64,000 nt of DNA from Henricia sp. BOLD:AAB3569 (lineage: Eukaryota > Echinodermata > Asteroidea > Spinulosida > Echinasteridae): contig JBBELK010001653.1 of assembly GCA_037783545.1 (NCBI GenBank), positions 62,001 to 126,000 on the forward strand, read 5' to 3'. Of the stretch, positions 50,147-62,900 are shown piece after piece (position 1 is the first letter of the stretch; every line of letters starts with the position of its first letter). A model generated the notes under the pieces. That model searched no databases. It was not told where the DNA came from and saw only the letters and a program-made list of their open reading frames with translations. The position numbers were made by a program, and so were the translations under genes.

Positions 50147-51632
50147 GAGGCTTCCTGACTGCTCTCACGCAAACCGTGGCTGTCTGTACACACCTCTTTG
50201 GGGTACTCCTGAGTTGTGCGCATGCTCAGTCATTCGGACTGTCGTTAACGCACCGCAGTTTGGCTCGGCAATTTGGTCAAAGTGTGGTCCAAACGTCGGC
50301 AAATTTGGAGGTCGAAAAATGTTCCGACGAACTTCAAATTTTGCATGCCCTAAACTCTCTATATTGCGCACTTGTCATAAAAAATTGACAGACATTCGCC
50401 GGGAAATGGCAGAGAAATTTCAAAGTTTAGAAAAAACTGGGTTGAGGCTTCCTGACTGCTCTCACGCAAACCGTGGCTGTCTGTACACACCTCTTTGGGG
50501 TACTCCTGAGTTGTGCGCATGCTCAGTCATTCGGACTGTCGTTAACGCACCGCAGTTTGGCTCGGCAATTTGGTCAAAGTGTGGTCCAAACGTCGGCAAA
50601 TTTGGAGGTCGAAAAATGTTCCGACGAACTTCAAATTTTGCATGCCCTAAACTCTCTATATTGCGCACTTGTCATAAAAAAATTGACAGACTTTCGCCGG
50701 GAAATGGCAGAGAAATTTCAAAGTTTAGAAAAAACTGGGTTGAGGCTTCCTGACTGCTCTCACGCAAACCGTGGCTGTCTGTACACACCTCTTTGGGGTA
50801 CTCCTGAGTTGTGCGCATGCTCAGTCATTCGGACTGTCGTTAACGCACCGCAGTTTGGCTCGGCAATTTGGTCAAAGTGTGGTCCAAACGTCGGCAAATT
50901 TGGAGGTCGAAAAATGTTCCGACGAACTTCAAATTTTGCATGCCCTAAACTCTCTATATTGCGCACTTGTCATAAAAAATTTACAGACTTTCGCCGGGAA
51001 ATGGCAGAGAAATTTCAAAGTTTAGAAAAAACTGGGTTGAGGCTTCCTGACTGCTCTCACGCAAACCGTGGCTGTCTGTACACACCTCTTTGGGGTACTC
51101 ATGAGTTGTGCGCATGCTCAGTCATTCGGACTGTCGTTAACGCACCGCAGTTTGGCTCGGCAATTTGGTCAAAGTGTGGTCCAAACGTCGGCAAATTTGG
51201 AGGTCGAAAAATGTTCCGACGAACTTCAAATTTTGCATGCCCTAAACTCTCTATATTGCGCACTTGTCATAAAAAATTGACAGACTTTCGCCGGGAAATG
51301 GCAGAGAAATTTCAAAGTTTAGAAAAAACTGGGTTGAGGCTTCCTGACTGCTCTCACGCAAACCGTGGCTGTCTGTACACACCTCTTTGGGGTACTCCTG
51401 AGTTGTGCGCATGCTCAGTCATTCGGACTGTCGTTAACGCACCGCAGTTTGGCTCGGCAATTTGGTCAAAGTGTGGTCCAAACGTCGGCAAATTTGGAGG
51501 TCGAACAATGTTCCGACGAACTTCAAATTTTGCATGCTCTAAACTCTCTATATTGCGCACTTGTCATAAAAAATTGACAGACTTTCGCCGGGAAATGGCA
51601 GAGAAATTTCAAAGTTTAGAAAAAACTGGGTT
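50147..51632 (+). repeat. Higher-order repeat G, copy 2, truncated (5 monomers)
   Basis: Repeats gacattcgcc, extra-A, aaatttac, actcatgag and gaacaatg with gctctaaac. It then passes to a ggctggctg monomer at 51633 instead of the consensus and deleted monomers of the first copy. Confidence 0.83.
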
Positions 51633-53415
51633 GAGGCTTCCTGACTGCTCTCACGCAAACCGTGGCTGGCTGTACACACCTCTTTGGGGTACTCCTGAGT
51701 TGTGCGCATGCTCAGTCATTCGGACTGTCGTTAACGCACCGCAGTTTGGCTCGGCAATTTGGTCAAAGTGTGGTCCAAACGTCGGCAAATTTGGAGGTCG
51801 AAAAATGTTCCGACGAACTTCAAATTTTGCATGCCCTAAACTCTCTATATTGCGCACTTGTCATAAAAAATTGACAGACTTTCGCCGGGAAATGGCAGAG
51901 AAATTTCAAAGTTTAGAAAAAACTGGGTTGAGGCTTCCTGACTGCTCTCACGCAAACCGTGGCTGTCTGTACACACCTCTTTGGGGTACTCATGAGTTGT
52001 GCGCATGCTCAGTCATTCGGACTGTCGTTAACGCACCGCAGTTTGGCTCGGCAATTTGGTCAAAGTGTGGTCCAAACGTCGGCAAATTTGGAGGTCGAAA
52101 AATGTTCCGACGAACTTCAAATTTTGCATGCCCTAAACTCTCTATATTGCGCACTTGTCATAAAAAATTGACAGACTTTCGCCGGGAAATGGCAGAGAAA
52201 TTTCAAAGTTTAGAAAAAACTGGGTTGAGGCTTCCTGACTGCTCTCACGCAAACCGTGGCTGTCTGTACACACCTCTTTGGGGTACTCCTGAGTTGTGCG
52301 CATGCTCAGTCATTCGGACTGTCGTTAACGCACCGCAGTTTGGCTCGGCAATTTGGTCAAAGTGTGGTCCAAACGTTGGCAAATTTGGAGGTCGAAAAAT
52401 GTTCCGACGAACTTCAAATTTTGCATGCCCTAAACTCTCTATGTTGCGCACTTGTCATAAAAAATTGACAGACTTTCGCCGGGAAATGGCAGAGAAATTT
52501 CAAAGTTTAGAAAAAACTGGGTTGAGGCTTCCTGACTGCTCTCACGCAAACCGTGGCTGTCTGTACACACCTCTTTGGGGGTACTCCTGAGTTGTGCGCA
52601 TGCTCAGTCATTCGGACTGTCGTTAACGCACCGCAGTTTGGCTCGGCAATTTGGTCAAAGTGTGGTCCAAACGTCGGCAAATTTGGAGGTCGAAAAATGT
52701 TCCTACGAACTTCAAAATTTGCATGCCCTAAACTCTCTATATTGCGCACTTGTCATAAAAAATTGACAGACTTTCGCCGGGAAATGGCAGAGAAATTTCA
52801 AAGTTTAGAAAAAACTGGGTTGAGGCTTCCTGACTGCTCTCACGCAAACCGTGGCTGTCTGTACACACCTCTTTGGAGTACTCCTGAGTTGTGCGCATGC
52901 TCAGTCATTCGGACTGTCGTTAACGCACCGCAGTTTGGCTCGGCAATTTGGTCAAAGTGTGGTCCAAACGTCGGCAAATTTGGAGGTCGAAAAATGTTCC
53001 GACGAACTTCAAATTTTGCATGCCCTAAACTCTCTATATTGCGCACTTGTCATAAAAAATTGACAGACTTTCGCCGGGAAATGGCAGAGAAATTTCAAAG
53101 TTTAGAAAAAACTGGGTTGAGGCTTCCTGACTGCTCTCACGCAAACCGTGGCTGTCTGTACACACCTCTTTGGGGTACTCCTGAGTTGTGCGCATGCTCA
53201 GTCATTCGGACTGTCGTTAACGCACCGCAGTTTGGCTCGGCAATTTGGTCAAAGTGTGGTCCAAACGTCGGCAAATTTGGAGGTCGAAAAATGTTCCGAC
53301 GAACTTCAAATTTTGCATGCCCTAAACTCTCTATATTGCGCACTTGTCATAAAAAATTGACATACTTTCGCCGGGAAATGGCAGAGAAATTTCAAAGTTT
53401 AGAAAAAACTGGGTT
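51633..53415 (+). repeat. Transitional satellite monomers between HOR G and HOR H
   Basis: Six monomers: ggctggctg; actcatgag; one with aacgttgg and atgttgcgc; one with GGGGG, tcctacg and tcaaaatttg; one with ggagtac; and one with gacatacttt. The last four carry private or nearly private changes. The GGGGG run shifts the reading frame. I see nothing other than satellite. Confidence 0.8.
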
Positions 53416-55197
53416 GAGGCTTCCTGACTGCTCTCACGCAAACCGTGGCTGTCTGTACACACCTCTTTGGGGTACTCCTGAGTTGTGCGCATGCTCAGTC
53501 ATTCGGACTGTCGTTAACGCACCGCAGTTTGGCTCGGCAATTTGGTCAAAGTGTGGTACAAACGTCGGCAAATTTGGAGGTCGAAAAATGTTCCGACGAA
53601 CTTCAAATTTTGCATGCCCTAAACTCTCTATATTGCGCACTTGTCATAAAAAATTGACAGACTTTCGCCGGGAAATGGCAGAGAAATTTCAAAGTTTAGA
53701 AAAAACTGGGTTGAGGCTTCCTGACTGCTCTCACGCAAACCGTGGCTGTCTGTACACACCTCTTTGGGGTACTCCTGAGTTGTGCGCATGCTCAGTCATT
53801 CGGACTGTCGTTAACGCACCGCAGTTTGGCTCGGCAATTTGGTCAAAGTGTGGTCCAAACGTCGGCAAATTTGGAGGTCGAAAAATGTTCCGACGAACTT
53901 CAAATTTTGCATGCCCTAAACTCTCTATATTGCGCACTTGTCATAAAAAATTGACAGACTTTCGCCGGGAAATGGCAGAGAAATTTCAAAGTTTAGAAAA
54001 AACTGGGTTGAGGCTTCCTGACTGCTCTCACGCAAACCGTGGCTGTCTGTACACACCTCTTTGGGGTACTACTGAGTTGTGCGCATGCTCAGTCATTCGG
54101 ACTGTCGTTAACGCACCGCAGTTTGGCTCGGCAATTTGGTCAAAGTGTGGTCCAAACGTCGGCAAATTTGGAGGTCGAAAAATGTTCCGACGAACTTCAA
54201 ATTTTGCATGCCCTAAACTCTCTATATTGCGCACTTGTCATAAAAAATTTACAGACTTTCGCCGGGAAATGGCAGAGAAATTTCAAAGTTTAGAAAAAAC
54301 TGGGTTGAGGCTTCCTGACTGCTCTCACGCAAACCGTGGCTGTCTGTACACACCTCTTTGGGGTACTCATGAGTTGTGCGCATGCTCAGTCATTCGGACT
54401 GTCGTTAACGCACCGCAGTTTGGCTCGGCAATTTGGTCAAAGTGTGGTCCAAACGTCGGCAAATTTGGAGGTCGAAAAATGTTCCGACGAACTTCAAATT
54501 TTGCATGCCCTAAACTCTCTATATTGCGCACTTGTCATAAAAAATTGACAGACTTTCGCCGGGAAATGGCAGAGAAATTTCAAAGTTTAGAAAAAACTGG
54601 GTTGAGGCTTCCTGACTGCTCTCACGCAAACCGTGGCTGTCTGTACACACCTCTTTGGGGTACTCCTGAGTTGTGCGCATGCTCAGTCATTCGGACTGTC
54701 GTTAACGCACCGCAGTTTGGCTCGGCAATTTGGTCAAAGTGTGGTCCAAACGTCGGCAAATTTGGAGGTCGAACAATGTTCCGACGAACTTCAAATTTTG
54801 CATGCTCTAAACTCTCTATATTGCGCACTTGTCATAAAAAATTGACAGACTTTCGCCGGGAAATGGCAGAGAAATTTCAAAGTTTAGAAAAAACTGGGTT
54901 GAGGCTTCCTGACTGCTCTCACGCAAACCGTGGCTGGCTGTACACACCTCTTTGGGGTACTCCTGAGTTGTGCGCATGCTCAGTCATTCGGACTGTCGTT
55001 AACGCACCGCAGTTTGGCTCGGCAATTTGGTCAAAGTGTGGTCCAAACGTCGGCAAATTTGGAGGTCGAAAAATGTTCCGACGAACTTCAAATTTTGCAT
55101 GCCCTAAACTCTCTATATTGCGCACTTGTCATAAAAAATTGACAGACTTTCGCCGGGAAATGGCAGAGAAATTTCAAAGTTTAGAAAAAACTGGGTT
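53416..55197 (+). repeat. Higher-order repeat H, copy 1 (hexamer, 1782 bp)
   Basis: Exactly six monomers with no net length change: tggtacaaac; consensus; aaatttac (with private actactgag near 54069); actcatgag; gaacaatg with gctctaaac; ggctggctg. The next unit starts at once with tggtacaaac. Confidence 0.88.
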
Positions 55198-56979
55198 GAG
55201 GCTTCCTGACTGCTCTCACGCAAACCGTGGCTGTCTGTACACACCTCTTTGGGGTACTCCTGAGTTGTGCGCATGCTCAGTCATTCGGACTGTCGTTAAC
55301 GCACCGCAGTTTGGCTCGGCAATTTGGTCAAAGTGTGGTACAAACGTCGGCAAATTTGGAGGTCGAAAAATGTTCCGACGAACTTCAAATTTTGCATGCC
55401 CTAAACTCTCTATATTGCGCACTTGTCATAAAAAATTGACAGACTTTCGCCGGGAAATGGCAGAGAAATTTCAAAGTTTAGAAAAAACTGGGTTGAGGCT
55501 TCCTGACTGCTCTCACGCAAACCGTGGCTGTCTGTACACACCTCTTTGGGGTACTCCTGAGTTGTGCGCATGCTCAGTCATTCGGACTGTCGTTAACGCA
55601 CCGCAGTTTGGCTCGGCAATTTGGTCAAAGTGTGGTCCAAACGTCGGCAAATTTGGAGGTCGAAAAATGTTCCGACGAACTTCAAATTTTGCATGCCCTA
55701 AACTCTCTATATTGCGCACTTGTCATAAAAAATTGACAGACTTTCGCCGGGAAATGGCAGAGAAATTTCAAAGTTTAGAAAAAACTGGGTTGAGGCTTCC
55801 TGACTGCTCTCACGCAAACCGTGGCTGTCTGTACACACCTCTTTGGGGTACTCCTGAGTTGTGCGCATGCTCAGTCATTCGGACTGTCGTTAACGCACCG
55901 CAGTTTGGCTCGGCAATTTGGTCAAAGTGTGGTCCAAACGTCGGCAAATTTGGAGGTCGAAAAATGTTCCGACGAACTTCAAATTTTGCATGCCCTAAAC
56001 TCTCTATATTGCGCACTTGTCATAAAAAATTTACAGACTTTCGCCGGGAAATGGCAGAGAAATTTCAAAGTTTAGAAAAAACTGGGTTGAGGCTTCCTGA
56101 CTGCTCTCACGCAAACCGTGGCTGTCTGTACACACCTCTTTGGGGTACTCATGAGTTGTGCGCATGCTCAGTCATTCGGACTGTCGTTAACGCACCGCAG
56201 TTTGGCTCGGCAATTTGGTCAAAGTGTGGTCCAAACGTCGGCAAATTTGGAGGTCGAAAAATGTTCCGACGAACTTCAAATTTTGCATGCCCTAAACTCT
56301 CTATATTGCGCACTTGTCATAAAAAATTGACAGACTTTCGCCGGGAAATGGCAGAGAAATTTCAAAGTTTAGAAAAAACTGGGTTGAGGCTTCCTGACTG
56401 CTCTCACGCAAACCGTGGCTGTCTGTACACACCTCTTTGGGGTACTCCTGAGTTGTGCGCATGCTCAGTCATTCGGACTGTCGTTAACGCACCGCAGTTT
56501 GGCTCGGCAATTTGGTCAAAGTGTGGTCCAAACGTCGGCAAATTTGGAGGTCGAACAATGTTCCGACGAACTTCAAATTTTGCATGCTCTAAACTCTCTA
56601 TATTGCGCACTTGTCATAAAAAATTGACAGACTTTCGCCGGGAAATGGCAGAGAAATTTCAAAGTTTAGAAAAAACTGGGTTGAGGCTTCCTGACTGCTC
56701 TCACGCAAACCGTGGCTGGCTGTACACACCTCTTTGGGGTACTCCTGAGTTGTGCGCATGCTCAGTCATTCGGACTGTCGTTAACGCACCGCAGTTTGGC
56801 TCGGCAATTTGGTCAAAGTGTGGTCCAAACGTCGGCAAATTTGGAGGTCGAAAAATGTTCCGACGAACTTCAAATTTTGCATGCCCTAAACTCTCTATAT
56901 TGCGCACTTGTCATAAAAAATTGACAGACTTTCGCCGGGAAATGGCAGAGAAATTTCAAAGTTTAGAAAAAACTGGGTT
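55198..56979 (+). repeat. Higher-order repeat H, copy 2 (hexamer, 1782 bp)
   Basis: Same six monomers in the same order at an offset of exactly 1782 bp. The actactgag change of the first copy is not present. The lack of any indel keeps a forward frame open through both units, which is why the longest spurious frame of the window lies here. Confidence 0.88.
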
Positions 56980-59900
56980 GAGGCTTCCTGACTGCTCTCA
57001 CGCAAACCGTGGCTGTCTGTACACACCTCTTTGGGGTACTCATGAGTTGTGCGCATGCTCAGTCATTCGGACTGTCGTTAACGCACCGCAGTTTGGCTCG
57101 GCAATTTGGTCAAAGTGTGGTCCAAACGTCGGCAAATTTGGAGGTCGAAAAATGTTCCGACGAACTTCAAATTTTGCATGCCCTAAACTCTCTATATTGC
57201 GCACTTGTCATAAAAAATTGACAGACTTTCGCCGGGAAATGGCAGAGAAATTTCAAAGTTTAGAAAAAACTGGGTTGAGGCTTCCTGACTGCTCTCACGC
57301 AAACCGTGGCTGTCTGTACACACCTCTTTGGGGTACTCCTGAGTTGTGCGCATGCTCAGTCATTCGGACTGTCGTTAACGCACCGCAGTTTGGCTCGGCA
57401 ATTTGGTCAAAGTGTGGTCCAAACGTCGGCAAATTTGGAGGTCGAACAATGTTCCGACGAACTTCAAATTTTGCATGCCCTAACCTCTCTATATTGCGCA
57501 CTTGTCATAAAAAATTGACAGACTTTCGCCGGGAAATGGCAGAGAAATTTCAAAGTTTAGAAAAAACTGGGTTGAGGCTTCCTGACTGCTCTCACGCAAA
57601 CCGTGGCTGTCTGTACACACCTCTTTGGAGTACTCCTGAGTTGTGCGCATGCTCAGTCATTCGGACTGTCGTTAACGCACCGCAGTTTGGCTCGGCAATT
57701 TGGTCAAAGTGTGGTCCAAACGTCGGCAAATTTGGAGGTCGAAAAATGTTCCGACGAACTTCAAATTTTGCATGCCCTAAACTCTCTATATTGCGCACTT
57801 GTCATAAAAAATTGACAGACTTTCGCCGGGAAATGGCAGAGAAATTTCAAAGTTTAGAAAAAACTGGGTTGAGGCTTCCTGACTGCTCTCACGCAAACCG
57901 TGGCTGTCTGTACACACCTCTTTGGGGTACTCCTGAGTTGTGCGCATGCTCAGTCATTCGGACTGTCGTTAACGCACCGCAGTTTGGCTCGGCAATTTGG
58001 TCAAAGTGTGGTCCAAACGTCGGCAAATTTGGAGGTCGAAAAATGTTCCGACGAACTTCAAATTTTGCATGCCCTAAACTCTCTATATTGCGCACTTGTC
58101 ATAAACAAATTGACATACTTTCGCCGGGAAATGGCAGAGAAATTTCAAAGTTTAGAAAAAACTGGGTTGAGGCTTCCTGACTGCTCTCACGCAAACCGTG
58201 GCTGTCTGTACACACCTCTTTGGGGTACTCCTGAGTTGTGCGCATGCTCAGTCATTCGGACTGTCGTTAACGCACCGCAGTTTGGCTCGGCAATTTGGTC
58301 AAAGTGTGGTCCAAACGTCGGCAAATTTGGAGGTCGAAAAATGTTCCGACGAACTTCAAATTTTGCATGCCCTAAACTCTCTATATTGCGCACTTGTCAT
58401 AAAAAATTGACAGACTTTCGCCGGGAAATGGCAGAGAAATTTCAAAGTTTAGAAAAAACTGGGTTGAGGCTTCCTGACTGCTCTCACGCAAACCGTGGCT
58501 GTCTGTACACACCTCTTTGGGGTACTCCTGAGTTGTGCGCATGCTCAGTCATTCGGACTGTCGTTAACGCACCGCAGTTTGGCTCGGCAATTTGGTCAAA
58601 GTGTGGTCCAAACGTCGGCAAATTTGGAGGTCGAAAAATGTTCCGACGAACTTCAAATTTTGCATGCCCTAAACTCTCTATATTGCGCACTTGTCATAAA
58701 AAATTGACAGACTTTCGCCGGGAAATGGCAGAGAAATTTCAAAGTTTAGAAAAAACTGGGTTGAGGCTTCCTGACTGCTCTCACGCAAACCGTGGCTGTC
58801 TGTACACACCTCTTTGGGGTACTCCTGAGTTGTGCGCATGCTCAGTCATTCGGACTGTCGTTAACGCACCGCAGTTTGGCTCGGCAATTTGGTCAAAGTG
58901 TGGTCCAAACGTCGGCAAATTTGGAGGTCGAAAAATGTTCCGACGAACTTCAAATTTTGCATGCCCTAAACTCTCTATATTGCGCACTTGTCATAAAAAA
59001 TTTACAGACTTTCGCCGGGAAATGGCAGAGAAATTTCAAAGTTTAGAAAAAACTGGGTTGAGGCTTCCTGACTGCTCTCACGCAAACCGTGGCTGTCTGT
59101 ACACACCTCTTTGGGGTACTCATGAGTTGTGCGCATGCTCAGTCATTCGGACTGTCGTTAACGCACCGCAGTTTGGCTCGGCAATTTGGTCAAAGTGTGG
59201 TCCAAACGTCGGCAAATTTGGAGGTCGAAAAATGTTCCGACGAACTTCACATTTTGCATGCCCTAAACTCTCTATATTGCGCACTTGTCATAAAAAATTG
59301 ACAGACTTTCGCCGGGAAATGGCAGAGAAATTTCAAAGTTTAGAAAAAACTGGGTTGAGGCTTCCTGACTGCTCTCACGCAAACCGTGGCTGTCTGTACA
59401 CACCTCTTTGGGGTACTCCTGAGTTGTGCGCATGCTCAGTCATTCGGACTGTCGTTAACGCACCGCAGTTTGGCTCGGCAATTTGGTCAAAGTGTGGTCC
59501 AAACGTCGGCAAATTTGGAGGTCGAACAATGTTCCGACGAACTTCAAATTTTGCATGCCCTAAACTCTCTATATTGCGCACTTGTCATAAAAAATTGACA
59601 GACTTTCGCCGGGAAATGGCAGAGAAATTTCAAAGTTTAGAAAAAACTGGGTTGAGGCTTCCTGACTGCTCTCACGCAAACCGTGGCTGGCTGTACACAC
59701 CTCTTTGGGGTACTCCTGAGTTGTGCGCATGCTCAGTCATTCGGACTGTCGTTAACGCACCGCAGTTTGGCTCGGCAATTTGGTCAAAGTGTGGTCCAAA
59801 CGTCGGCAAATTTGGAGGTCGAAAAATGTTCCGACGAACTTCAAATTTTGCATGCCCTAAACTCTCTATATTGCGCACTTGTCATAAAAAATTGACAGAC

Positions 59901-62900
59901 TTTCGCCGGGAAATGGCAGAGAAATTTCAAAGTTTAGAAAAAAACTGGGTTGAGGCTTCCTGACTGCTCTCACGCAAACCGTGGCTGTCTGTACACACCT
60001 CTTTGGGGTACTCATGAGTTGTGCGCATGCTCAGTCATTCGGACTGTCGTTAACGCACCGCAGTTTGGCTCGGCAATTTGGTCAAAGTGTGGTCCAAACG
60101 TCGGCAAATTTGGAGGTCGAAAAATGTTCCGACGAACTTCAAATTTTGCATGCCCTAAACTCTCTATATTGCGCACTTGTCATAAAAAATTGACAGACTT
60201 TCGCCGGGAAATGGCAGAGAAATTTCAAAGTTTAGAAAAAACTGGGTTGAGGCTTCCTGACTGCTCTCACGCAAACCGTGGCTGTCTGTACACACCTCTT
60301 TGGGGTACTCCTGAGTTGTGCGCATGCTCAGTCATTCGGACTGTCGTTAACGCACCGCAGTTTGGCTCGGCAATTTGGTCAAAGTGTGGTCCAAACGTCG
60401 GCAAATTTGGAGGTCGAAAAATGTTCCGACGAACTTCAAATTTTGCATGCCCTAAACTCTCTATATTGCGCACTTGTCATAAAAAATTGACAGACTTTCG
60501 CCGGGAAATGGCAGAGAAATTTCAAAGTTTAGAAAAAAACTGGGTTGAGGCTTCCTGACTGCTCTCACGCAAACCGTGGCTGTCTGTACACACCTCTTTG
60601 GGGTACTCATGAGTTGTGCGCATGCTCAGTCATTCGGACTGTCGTTAACGCACCGCAGTTTGGCTCGGCAATTTGGTCAAAGTGTGGTCCAAACGTCGGC
60701 AAATTTGGAGGTCGAAAAATGTTCCGACGAACTTCAAATTTTGCATGCCCTAAACTCTCTATATTGCGCACTTGTCATAAAAAATTGACAGACTTTCGCC
60801 GGGAAATGGCAGAGAAATTTCAAAGTTTAGAAAAAACTGGGTTGAGGCTTCCTGACTGCTCTCACGCAAACCGTGGCTGTCTGTACACACCTCTTTGGGG
60901 TACTCCTGAGTTGTGCGCATGCTCAGTCATTCGGACTGTCGTTAACGCACCGCAGTTTGGCTCGGCAATTTGGTCAAAGTGTGGTCCAAACGTCGGCAAA
61001 TTTGGAGGTCGAACAATGTTCCGACGAACTTCAAATTTTGCATGCCCTAAACTCTCTATATTGCGCACTTGTCATAAAAAATTGACAGACTTTCGCCGGG
61101 AAATGGCAGAGAAATTTCAAAGTTTAGAAAAAACTGGGTTGAGGCTTCCTGACTGCTCTCACGCAAACCGTGGCTGGCTGTACACACCTCTTTGGGGTAC
61201 TCCTGAGTTGTGCGCATGCTCAGTCATTCGGACTGTCGTTAACGCACCGCAGTTTGGCTCGGCAATTTGGTCAAAGTGTGGTCCAAACGTCGGCAAATTT
61301 GGAGGTCGAAAAATGTTCCGACGAACTTCAAATTTTGCATGCCCTAAACTCTCTATATTGCGCACTTGTCATAAAAAAATTGACAGACTTTCGCCGGGAA
61401 ATGGCAGAGAAATTTCAAAGTTTAGAAAAAACTGGGTTGAGGCTTCCTGACTGCTCTCACGCAAACCGTGGCTGTCTGTACACACCTCTTTGGGTACTCA
61501 TGAGTTGTGCGCATGCTCAGTCATTCGGACTGTCGTTAACGCACCGCAGTTTGGCTCGGCAATTTGGTCAAAGTGTGGTCCAAACGTCGGCAAATTTGGA
61601 GGTCGAAAAATGTTCCGACGAACTTCAAATTTTGCATGCCCTAAACTCTCTATATTGCGCACTTGTCATAAAAAATTGACAGACTTTCGCCGGGAAATGG
61701 CAGAGAAATTTCAAAGTTTAGAAAAAACTGGGTTGAGGCTTCCTGACTGCTCTCACGCAAACCGTGGCTGTCTGTACACACCTCTTTGGGGTACTCATGA
61801 GTTGTGCGCATGCTCAGTCATTCGGACTGTCGTTAACGCACCGCAGTTTGGCTCGGCAATTTGGTCAAAGTGTGGTCCAAACGTCGGCAAATTTGGAGGT
61901 CGAAAAATGTTCCGACGAACTTCAAATTTTGCATGCCCTAAACTCTCTATATTGCGCACTTGTCATAAAAAATTGACAGACTTTCGCCGGGAAATGGCAG
62001 AGAAATTTCAAAGTTTAGAAAAAACTGGGTTGAGGCTTCCTGACTGCTCTCACGCAAACCGTGGCTGTCTGTACACACCTCTTTGGGGTACTCCTGAGTT
62101 GTGCGCATGCTCAGTCATTCGGACTGTCGTTAACGCACCGCAGTTTGGCTCGGCAATTTGGTCAAAGTGTGGTCCAAACGTCGGCAAATTTGGAGGTCGA
62201 AAAATGTTCCGACGAACTTCAAATTTTGCATGCCCTAAACTCTCTATATTGCGCACTTGTCATAAAAAATTGACAGACTTTCGCCGGGAAATGGCAGAGA
62301 AATTTCAAAGTTTAGAAAAAACTGGGTTGAGGCTTCCTGACTGCTCTCACGCAAACCGTGGCTGTCTGTACACACCTCTTTGGGGTACTCCTGAGTTGTG
62401 CGCATGCTCAGTCATTCGGACTGTCGTTAACGCACCGCAGTTTGGCTCGGCAATTTGGTCAAAGTGTGGTCCAAACGTCGGCAAATTTGGAGGTCGAACA
62501 ATGTTCCGACGAACTTCAAATTTTGCATGCCCTAAACTCTCTATATTGCGCACTTGTCATAAAAAATTGACAGACTTTCGCCGGGAAATGGCAGAGAAAT
62601 TTCAAAGTTTAGAAAAAACTGGGTTGAGGCTTCCTGACTGCTCTCACGCACACCGTGGCTGGCTGTACACACCTCTTTGGGGTACTCATGAGTTGTGCGC
62701 ATGCTCAGTCATTCGGACTGTCGTTAACGCACCGCAGTTTGGCTCGGCAATTTGGTCAAAGTGTGGTCCAAACGTCGGCAAATTTGGAGGTCGAAAAATG
62801 TTCCGAAGAACTTCAAATTTTGCATGCCCTAAACTCTCTATATTGCGCACTTGTCATAAAAAATTGACAGACTTTCGCCGGGAAATGGCAGAGAAATTTC

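Noticed and set aside
52553-58180. 1875-codon forward open frame as a repeat-protein gene
   Set aside because: It is explained by the 297-bp period and a stop-free consensus frame. The frame is broken by one-base indels and by tttagtc stops elsewhere, the reverse strand is also open in each monomer, and there is no promoter, signal peptide or unique terminal domain.
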